A stretch of DNA of 39,639 nucleotides, taken from positions 1 to 39,639 of the forward strand of contig CAZQGO010000025.1 in the NCBI GenBank assembly GCA_964593065.1, written 5' to 3'. The first letter of the stretch is position 1, and every line of letters starts with the position of its first letter. The translations under genes were made by a program, and so were the position numbers. Below the pieces are notes generated by a model that was not told the origin of the DNA, made no database searches, and was given only the letters and a program-made list of their open reading frames with translations. Positions 33,905-39,639 of this stretch are shown here, piece after piece. This stretch comes from CAZQGO01 sp964593065 (lineage in GTDB: Bacteria; Oederibacteriota; JAAXVQ01).

Positions 33905-35449
33905 ATGTCCACGGAAGGGATTCGCGACCTGAGGCTGGAAAAAATCCGCAAGCTGCGCGAGTCCGGGAGCGAACCGTACGCCTACCGTTACCCGCGGACC
34001 CACACGGCGGCGAGCGTGCAAGCCGAATATTCCGGGCTGACCGGGGAGGAACGTTCCGGTGCTCCGGCCGCGCTGGCGGGCCGGCTGGTCGCGCTGCGGT
34101 CCCACGGCAAGAGTCTGTTTGCCCACCTGCAGGACGCGACCGGCAAAACCCAACTGTACTTCCGCCAGGACTCGCTCGGTGCCGAGCGCTTCGAAGCCGT
34201 AAAGCAGTTCGACCTCGGGGATTTCATCGGCGCCCGGGGCCACGTGTTCCGGACGCGCACCGGGGAACTGACCGTGCTGGTCGAGGATTTCGCCCTGCTG
34301 ACCAAGGCCCTGCGTCCCCTGCCGGAAAAGTGGCACGGCCTGAAGGACGTGGAGCTGCGTTACCGCCAACGCTACCTGGATCTGCTGTCCAACGAGCGCA
34401 CGCGCCGGATCTTCCTGACCCGCTCGCGCGTGGTGAAGGAAATCCGCAACTTCCTGGACCCGCTGGGGTTCCTGGAAGTGGAGACGCCCATGATGCACCC
34501 CATTCCGGGCGGGGCGGCCGCGCGGCCCTTCCAGACGCATCACAACGCGCTCGACCGGGACCTGTACCTCCGCGTGGCGCCCGAGTTGTATTTGAAGCGG
34601 CTTTTGGTGGGCGGCCTGGAAAAAGTCTACGAGCTGAACCGGAATTTCCGCAACGAAGGGCTCAGCACCATGCATAACCCGGAGTTCACCATGCTGGAAG
34701 TCTACGAAGCCTTCGTGGATGCCGGCGCCATGATGTCCCTGACGGAAAACCTGTTCCTGCACCTCGCGCACAGCCTGGCCCACGGCACGCGCATCACCTA
34801 CCAGGGCCGGAGCCTGGAACTGGCCCCTCCCTGGCGCCGGCTTTCCATGACCGAGGCCGTGCGCGCGGCCACGGGCGAGGATGCCTGGAACCTCGACCTG
34901 GAACGCCTGCGCGCCGTCTGCCGCGAGCACCGCCTCGAGACCCCGGCCGGGGCCGACCGGGCCGAGCTCTTCGACGTGCTGTTCTCCCGCCTGGTGGAGC
35001 CCGGCTTAGTCGAGCCGACCTTCGTGGTGGATTTTCCCCTGGAGATCTCTCCCCTGGCCAAGTCCAAAGAGGGCGAACCGTTGGTGGCGGACCGCTTCGA
35101 ACCCTATCTCGCCGGGCACGAGTACGGCAACGGCTTTTCGGAGCTCAACGACCCGGTGGAGCAGCAACGCCGCTTCGAAGCCCAAATGGTCCGGCGCGAG
35201 GCCGGGCACGAGGAGGCCCTGCGCCTGGACCGGGATTACGTGCGCGCCCTGGAATACGGCATGCCGCCGGCCGGAGGGCTGGGCCTCGGCATCGACCGCC
35301 TGGTGATGCTCCTGACCGATTCCCCCTCCATCCGGGAAGTCATCCTGTTTCCCCAGCTGCGCCAGATTCACCCGGAGGGCGCCGGAGCGGAGGAAGCGGA
35401 AGACGAAACGGCCGCGCCGGAGGCGGGCCCGGCGGAACCGGCGGGCTGA
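33905..35449 (+). CDS. lysS: Lysyl-tRNA synthetase (class II)
   Basis: Charges tRNA-Lys in the cytoplasm. The 514-residue protein has the N-terminal OB-fold anticodon-binding domain (about 55-140, with an F-A-H-L-Q-D-x-x-G-K-x-Q-L-Y segment) and the class II core: motif 1 region F-L-E-V-E-T-P-M-M, motif 2 R-N-F-R-N-E-G with R249-N250-E251, and motif 3 G-L-G-I-D-R with R465. The last roughly 25 residues are an Ala/Glu-rich tail outside the conserved fold. The ATG at 33905 has AAGGGG at 33893-33898 six nt upstream; the ATG at 33890 overlaps that site and is rejected. It is followed after 48 nt by the Lol permease gene. Confidence 0.96.
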   Translation: MSTEGIRDLRLEKIRKLRESGSEPYAYRYPRTHTAASVQAEYSGLTGEERSGAPAALAGRLVALRSHGKSLFAHLQDATGKTQLYFRQDSLGAERFEAVKQFDLGDFIGARGHVFRTRTGELTVLVEDFALLTKALRPLPEKWHGLKDVELRYRQRYLDLLSNERTRRIFLTRSRVVKEIRNFLDPLGFLEVETPMMHPIPGGAAARPFQTHHNALDRDLYLRVAPELYLKRLLVGGLEKVYELNRNFRNEGLSTMHNPEFTMLEVYEAFVDAGAMMSLTENLFLHLAHSLAHGTRITYQGRSLELAPPWRRLSMTEAVRAATGEDAWNLDLERLRAVCREHRLETPAGADRAELFDVLFSRLVEPGLVEPTFVVDFPLEISPLAKSKEGEPLVADRFEPYLAGHEYGNGFSELNDPVEQQRRFEAQMVRREAGHEEALRLDRDYVRALEYGMPPAGGLGLGIDRLVMLLTDSPSIREVILFPQLRQIHPEGAGAEEAEDETAAPEAGPAEPAG

Positions 35450-35497
35450 GGGCGGGGTCCTATCCGCGACATTCTGCCGCGAAAACAAGGGGAGCGC

Positions 35498-36751
35498 GTG
35501 AAACACCCATTTGAGCTGTTTGTCAGCCTGCGGTACCTGAGGGCCAAGCGGAAACAATCCTTCATTTCGCTGATTTCGGTCATCTCCGTGGCGGGCGTGG
35601 CCCTGGGCGTCATGGCCCTGATCGTCGTGCTGTCGGTGATGAACGGCTTTCAAAACGACATTCGCAGCAAGATCATCGACGCGCAAGCGCACGTGGTGGT
35701 GGCCAGCTACGACCGCGGCGGCATTCCGGGCTGGCAGGGGCTGATGAAAAAAATCGCGGCCCTGCCGGAGGTTGCGGCCGTCTCTCCTTACCTGGCGAAC
35801 CAGGTCATGCTGAAAAACGACCAGCAGGTCTTCGGCGTCATGTTGTGGGGCGTGGACCCGGAGCGCGAAGCCCGGGTCACCCGCATCGCCCAGAGCCTGC
35901 GCAGCGGGAAGTGGCAGGCCCTGTCCGCACCGCCGCCGCCGGGCCCCAACCCCCTGCGCGGCCGCGGCATCATCCTGGGCGCCGAGCTGGCCAGGAAAAT
36001 GGGCCTGCTCACCGGCGACGAGGTGACGGTGATCGCTCCGGTTTTCAAGGTCACGGCCGCCGGCACGGTGCCCAAAGTCGCCACCTTCAAGGTGGCGGGA
36101 ATCTTCGAAATCGGCATGTACGAGTACGACGCCAATTTCGCCTACGTCTCCCTGGATACGGCCCAGACCCTGTTTGAATCCCCGGGGGTCGTCAACGGCA
36201 TGTCCCTCAAGGTCCGGAACCTGGATCAGGCCGCGGGCGTGGCCCGCCGGGTCGAAGGCCTGGGCACCGGCTACTGGGCGCGCGATTTCATGGCCTTGAA
36301 CCGCAACCTGGCCACGGCGCTGAAGGTCGAGAAGCTCATGATGTTCGTCATCCTGATCCTCATCGTCATGGTGGCGGCCTTCAACATCGCCTCCACCCTC
36401 ATCATGGTGGTGATGGAAAAGAAAAAGGATATCGGCATCCTCAAGGCCATCGGCGCGAGCCGGGCGGTCATCATGAAAATCTTCATGTGGGAAGGGGGCC
36501 TCATCGGCTTCGGGGGCTCGTTCCTGGGCTTGGCGGGCGGGCTGGCCGCCTGCCTGCTGTTGAAATTATACCCGCTTCACATCCCGGGGGGAGGAAGCGT
36601 ATATTATATTGAAAAACTGCCCGTGGCCACCCAGGCGGGCGACGTGGCGTTCATCCTGGCCACGGCCCTGGCCGTGTGCCTGCTGTCCACCCTGTACCCG
36701 GCCTGGCAGGCCGCGCGCTTAGACCCGGTCGAAGCCATTCGCTATGAGTGA
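35498..36751 (+). CDS. LolC/LolE-type lipoprotein-releasing permease
   Basis: Inner-membrane subunit of the LolCDE-type ABC transporter that extracts outer-membrane lipoproteins for LolA. The 417-residue protein has the MacB/LolC topology: TM1 (about 22-48) after a basic R-Y-L-R-A-K-R-K stretch, a large periplasmic domain (about 50-280) and three C-terminal helices (about 285-405), with the cytoplasmic coupling phrase K-K-D-I-G-I-L-K-A-I-G-A-S between them. Only one permease gene is present here, so it could act as a homodimer or have a partner elsewhere; I cannot tell LolC from LolE. The GTG follows AAGGGGAG. It overlaps lolD by 8 nt. Confidence 0.9.
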   Translation: MKHPFELFVSLRYLRAKRKQSFISLISVISVAGVALGVMALIVVLSVMNGFQNDIRSKIIDAQAHVVVASYDRGGIPGWQGLMKKIAALPEVAAVSPYLANQVMLKNDQQVFGVMLWGVDPEREARVTRIAQSLRSGKWQALSAPPPPGPNPLRGRGIILGAELARKMGLLTGDEVTVIAPVFKVTAAGTVPKVATFKVAGIFEIGMYEYDANFAYVSLDTAQTLFESPGVVNGMSLKVRNLDQAAGVARRVEGLGTGYWARDFMALNRNLATALKVEKLMMFVILILIVMVAAFNIASTLIMVVMEKKKDIGILKAIGASRAVIMKIFMWEGGLIGFGGSFLGLAGGLAACLLLKLYPLHIPGGGSVYYIEKLPVATQAGDVAFILATALAVCLLSTLYPAWQAARLDPVEAIRYE

Positions 36752-37436
36752 CGCGCTCCTGGCCCTCACGGGGATTTTCAAGTCGTTCGGCGCCGGGGAC
36801 AAACGCCTGGAAGTCCTGAAAGGCATTGACTTGTCCGTGCGGCGCGGGGAATGCCTGGCCATCATGGGACCGTCGGGGGCGGGAAAATCCACGCTGCTGC
36901 ATATCGCCGGCGGCCTCATGGTGCCTTCGGCCGGGCGCGTGCAGCTGGGGGACCGGTCCCTGCAGGACCTGCCGGACCCGGAACTGGCGCGCGTCCGGAA
37001 CCAACGCTTCGGCTTCGTATTCCAGATGCACCACCTCCTGCCGGAGTTCACGGCTTTGGAGAATGTCAGCCTGCCGGCCCTGCTGGCCGGGACACCGCGG
37101 GCGGCGTCCTGGGCCCGGGCGCGGGAGCTGCTGCGGCAGGTGGGCCTGCAGGAACGGGCCGCGCACCGGCCCGGGGAATTGTCCGGCGGGGAGCAGCAGC
37201 GGGTGGCCATCGCGCGGGCCCTGATCAACGAGCCGGACGTGCTCTTGGCCGACGAGCCGACGGGGGATCTGGACTCGGCCACGGCGGACGGCATCCACGA
37301 ACTGCTGCTGGGCTTAAACCGCGACCGCGGCCAGACGCTGGTGATGGTGACCCACAATCCGGAGCTGACCCGTTTCGCCGAGCGGGTCATCGTGCTGCGC
37401 AGCGGCCGGATCGAGAAGGAAGGAACCGCGGAATAA
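36744..37436 (+). CDS. lolD: Lipoprotein-releasing system ATP-binding protein
   Basis: ATPase of the Lol exporter. The 230-residue protein has Walker A G-P-S-G-A-G-K-S-T (42-50), the Q-loop F-Q-M-H-H-L-L-P-E-F typical of LolD/MacB-type ATPases, signature L-S-G-G-E-Q-Q (146-152), Walker B ending in D170-E171 and H-loop H204. It is encoded directly after its permease with an 8-nt overlap, which supports LolD over FtsE. The stop codon overlaps the mcsA start by one base (TAATG), so translation is probably coupled to the protein-quality-control genes. Confidence 0.93.
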   Translation: MSDALLALTGIFKSFGAGDKRLEVLKGIDLSVRRGECLAIMGPSGAGKSTLLHIAGGLMVPSAGRVQLGDRSLQDLPDPELARVRNQRFGFVFQMHHLLPEFTALENVSLPALLAGTPRAASWARARELLRQVGLQERAAHRPGELSGGEQQRVAIARALINEPDVLLADEPTGDLDSATADGIHELLLGLNRDRGQTLVMVTHNPELTRFAERVIVLRSGRIEKEGTAE

Positions 37437-37933
37437 TGTTGTGCGAAATTTGCCACGCGCAGGAGGCGACCGTCCTGCTGCTTCAGAGCGTGCAGGACAA
37501 GCAGGTCAGCCTGCACATCTGCGAGGAATGCGCCCAGAAGCGCCAGTTGAGCGATATGCTGTCCAAACCGGCCCTGGTCATCCACGAGCTCTTGGCGTCG
37601 CTCCTGCAGCTGGAAACGGCCCACGGCGCCGACGCCCCGGACATCACCTGCCAGGGCTGCGGCCTGCATTACTCCCAGTTCCGGCAGCTGGGGCGTTTCG
37701 GTTGCGCCCAATGCTACGCCAGCTTCAAGGAGCGCCTCCTGCCCCTGCTGCGCCAGTTCCACCATGCCGAAGAGCACCGGGGCCGCCAGCAGGAGGGCCC
37801 CCGGGAGGACGCGCCCGCGGAAATCGCGCGCCTGAAATCCCAGTTGCAAGCGGCCATTGCCGAGGAAAAGTTCGAGACGGCCGCGGCCCTGCGCGACCGC
37901 ATTCAGACCCTGCAGGCGCGGAGCAAAACATGA
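37436..37933 (+). CDS. mcsA: McsA, zinc-binding activator of the protein arginine kinase
   Basis: In Bacillus, McsA activates the kinase McsB and works with ClpC. The 165-residue protein has four C-x-x-C pairs: C3/C6, C29/C32, C72/C75 and C90/C93, as expected for two zinc sites. A C-terminal UVR domain follows (about 127-162, E-I-A-R-L-K-x-x-L-x-x-A-I-A-E-E-K-F-E-x-A-A-x-L-R-D-R-I), which contacts Clp proteins or McsB. The start shares one base with the lolD stop, and the stop overlaps the mcsB ATG by 4 nt. CtsR, which precedes mcsA in Firmicutes, is replaced here by lolD. Confidence 0.93.
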   Translation: MLCEICHAQEATVLLLQSVQDKQVSLHICEECAQKRQLSDMLSKPALVIHELLASLLQLETAHGADAPDITCQGCGLHYSQFRQLGRFGCAQCYASFKERLLPLLRQFHHAEEHRGRQQEGPREDAPAEIARLKSQLQAAIAEEKFETAAALRDRIQTLQARSKT

Positions 37934-39018
37934 GCCGCGCCTTCGCCGCGCTGCCGGCCTGGCTGACCTCCAAGCCGCAGGAGCAGGCCATCGCCATTTC
38001 CACGCGCATCCGCCTGGCCCGGAATTTTCCGGACGTGAAATTTCCCGTCAAGGCCCAACGGGCGGATTTGGAGCGGGTCTTGAACCGCGTCGCGTCCGCG
38101 GCCTCCGCCTGGCGGCCGGTTCTCAGCCTGGTGCGCCTGAAGGACCTGGACCCCATCGAGCGCGGGCTCCTGGGCGAGCGCGGGCTGGTGCAGATGGACA
38201 GCGTGACCACCCCGGACCTCGTGGGCCTGGCCCGGGACCGCGGCGAGACCGTGTCGCTGCTGCTGAACGAGGAGGATCACCTGCGCATCCAGGTCATGCT
38301 CAACGGGGAAAACCTGGAGCGCGGCCTGGCACTGGCCCGGGAATGGGACGCGCGCCTCCATCAGAAGCTGGTGTTCGCCAGCGACCCGCAGTTCGGATTC
38401 CTGACGGCCTGCCCCACCAACGTGGGAACGGGCCTGCGGGCCTCCATCATGTTTCATTTGCCGGCCTTGTCCCTGACCCGGGGCATCACCCAGGTCCTGC
38501 AGGCGGTGCTCCACCTGGGGCTGGCGGTGCGGGGGTTTTACGGCGAGGGCACGGAGTTGCGCAGCGTCTTTTTCCAGATCAGCAACCAGGTGACGCTGGG
38601 CCGGACGGAGGCGGAGATCATCCAGCAGCTCGGCGGGGTCACCCGTCAGCTGATTGAACGCGAAACCGAGGCCCGGCAAAAGCTGCTGACCCAGGAGCGT
38701 TCGCTGCTGGCCGACAAGGTCGGGCGGGCCTTCGGGATCCTGTCCGGCTGCCGGCTGCTGGGCCTGGAAGAGGGCTTAAGCCTGCTGTCCGACCTGCGCC
38801 TGGGGCTGGACCTGGGGCTGGTGCCGGCCCTGAAGCGGCGCACGCTCAACGAACTCATGCTTTTGATCCAACCCGCGCATCTGCAGGCGGCCACACGCAG
38901 GGTGCTCTCGGCGGATGAACAGGCCCTGCGCCGCGCCGATTTGGTTAAACGCCGGCTGGGCCTGAAGGCCCGCCGAGCGCACAAGGACTCCGGGAGGGAG
39001 AAATTCCATGTTCGATAA
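37930..39018 (+). CDS. mcsB: Protein arginine kinase McsB
   Basis: McsB phosphorylates arginines on proteins; phosphoarginine marks substrates for ClpCP in Bacillus. The 362-residue length matches the family. It belongs to the phosphagen kinase fold: S-T-R-I-R-L-A-R-N near residue 23, N-E-E-D-H (113-117) with the catalytic glutamates, and C-P-T-N-V-G-T-G with C161. Near the C-terminus, the position where I recall the allosteric R-D-x-x-R-A phosphoarginine pocket in the Bacillus enzyme reads Q331-A-L-R-R-A336, so the second arginine is kept but the R-D pair is not. It overlaps mcsA by 4 nt and clpC by 11 nt. Confidence 0.94.
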   Translation: MSRAFAALPAWLTSKPQEQAIAISTRIRLARNFPDVKFPVKAQRADLERVLNRVASAASAWRPVLSLVRLKDLDPIERGLLGERGLVQMDSVTTPDLVGLARDRGETVSLLLNEEDHLRIQVMLNGENLERGLALAREWDARLHQKLVFASDPQFGFLTACPTNVGTGLRASIMFHLPALSLTRGITQVLQAVLHLGLAVRGFYGEGTELRSVFFQISNQVTLGRTEAEIIQQLGGVTRQLIERETEARQKLLTQERSLLADKVGRAFGILSGCRLLGLEEGLSLLSDLRLGLDLGLVPALKRRTLNELMLLIQPAHLQAATRRVLSADEQALRRADLVKRRLGLKARRAHKDSGREKFHVR

Positions 39019-39639
39019 ATTCACCGAACGCGCGAAAAAAGTCATCAACTTGGCCCGCGAGGAAGCCGGCCGCTTGGGGCACGACTACATCGGCACCGAA
39101 CACATTCTGCTGGGCCTGATCCGGGAGGGCGGGGGCGTGGCCGCGGCCGTCCTGGAGAACCTGGGCCTCGACTTGGAACGCGTCAAGCTGGAGGTGGAGA
39201 AGTCCATTACCATGGGCGGCGGAACCCTGACGCTGGGCGAAGTGCCCTTCACGCCGCGCGCCAAGCGGGTGCTGGAACTGGCCGTGGAGGAGGCCCAGGC
39301 CCTGGGGCACAATTACATCGGCACCGAGCACCTGCTCCTGGGCCTGATCCGGGAGGGCGAGGGCGTGGCCTCGAAGGTCCTGGAGCAGTTCAACCTGCGC
39401 ATCGACAAGGTCCGGGAAATGACCATCTACCTGCTGGGGGGCAACCTGCCCAAATACACGCAGGGCCAGACGAAAAGCAGTACGCCCGCCTTGGACGCCT
39501 TCGGCCGCGATCTCACGCAGCTGGCCCGCGAGAACAAGCTGGACCCGGTCATCGGGCGCGAGGACGAAATCGAAAGGGTGATCCAGATCCTGTGCCGGCG
39601 CACGAAAAACAACCCCGTGCTCATCGGCGAACCCGGCGT
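39008..39639 (+). CDS. clpC: ATP-dependent Clp protease ATP-binding subunit ClpC (5' part, cut by window edge)
   Basis: AAA+ unfoldase that feeds proteins to ClpP. Only the first 210 codons are in the window. Two Clp_N repeats are clear, each with the phrase Y-I-G-T-E-H-x-L-L-G-L-I-R-E-G (about 18-35 and 93-110), then a linker and the start of the first AAA domain, with D-P-V-I-G-R-E-D-E-I-E-R and the beginning of Walker A (I-G-E-P-G) at the edge. The ATG lies inside the end of mcsB, 7 nt after a GGGAG site. Its position after mcsA and mcsB argues for ClpC rather than ClpA or ClpB. Whether the M domain is present cannot be seen. Confidence 0.95.
   Translation, partial: MFDKFTERAKKVINLAREEAGRLGHDYIGTEHILLGLIREGGGVAAAVLENLGLDLERVKLEVEKSITMGGGTLTLGEVPFTPRAKRVLELAVEEAQALGHNYIGTEHLLLGLIREGEGVASKVLEQFNLRIDKVREMTIYLLGGNLPKYTQGQTKSSTPALDAFGRDLTQLARENKLDPVIGREDEIERVIQILCRRTKNNPVLIGEPG

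Overview
This 39.6 kb window is GC-rich, densely coding bacterial chromosome. It encodes outer-membrane machinery (an LptE-like lipoprotein, a LolC/E-type permease with LolD) together with the protein-arginine-phosphorylation genes mcsA, mcsB and clpC, which are best known from Firmicutes. It also carries a giant membrane/kinase-like protein with an internally duplicated module. This mix suggests a diderm of a poorly cultured lineage; Candidatus Omnitrophota or a PVC-related phylum is my best guess, but it is inference without a database search. Nearly all recognisable genes are full length with good ribosome binding sites. I see no prophage, insertion sequence, tRNA, rRNA or CRISPR array.

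Layout. (1) 1-5598: a giant protein, possibly continuing upstream of the window, with membrane module, kinase-like domain, second copy of the membrane module and a roughly 1,090-residue tail I cannot assign. (2) 5692-9820: leuS, lptE-like and holA, behind a near-consensus extended -10 promoter and converging on rpsT (minus). (3) 10249-15821: murJ, ogt, a DUF374-type acyltransferase, a bifunctional rel and ridA, converging on rpmB (minus). (4) 16062-19593: recG, a single-domain response regulator and rsmD. (5) 19586-29308: a HEAT-repeat protein followed by glgB, glgE, treS and mak. These four enzymes make up the whole GlgE route: trehalose to maltose (TreS), maltose to maltose-1-phosphate (Mak), polymerisation to alpha-1,4-glucan (GlgE) and branching (GlgB). 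(6) 29309-30468: a locally AT-rich interruption with a stand-alone H-NOX heme nitric-oxide sensor and a small unknown gene. (7) 30690-33811: secD, secF and an orphan lipoprotein. (8) 33905-39639: lysS, a Lol-type permease, lolD, mcsA, mcsB and clpC (truncated by the window edge), closely spaced and mostly overlapping, so probably one transcript.

Promoters of the sigma-70 type can be read in front of leuS, rpsT, rpmB, the response regulator, H-NOX, secD, the orphan lipoprotein and lysS; four of them carry an extended -10 TGN. The points most worth following up are the duplicated membrane/kinase giant protein, the H-NOX whose distal pocket looks NO-selective, the mcsAB-clpC operon lacking an adjacent ctsR with an altered McsB phosphoarginine-pocket motif, and the compact GlgE pathway operon with a possible split TreS-Mak junction.
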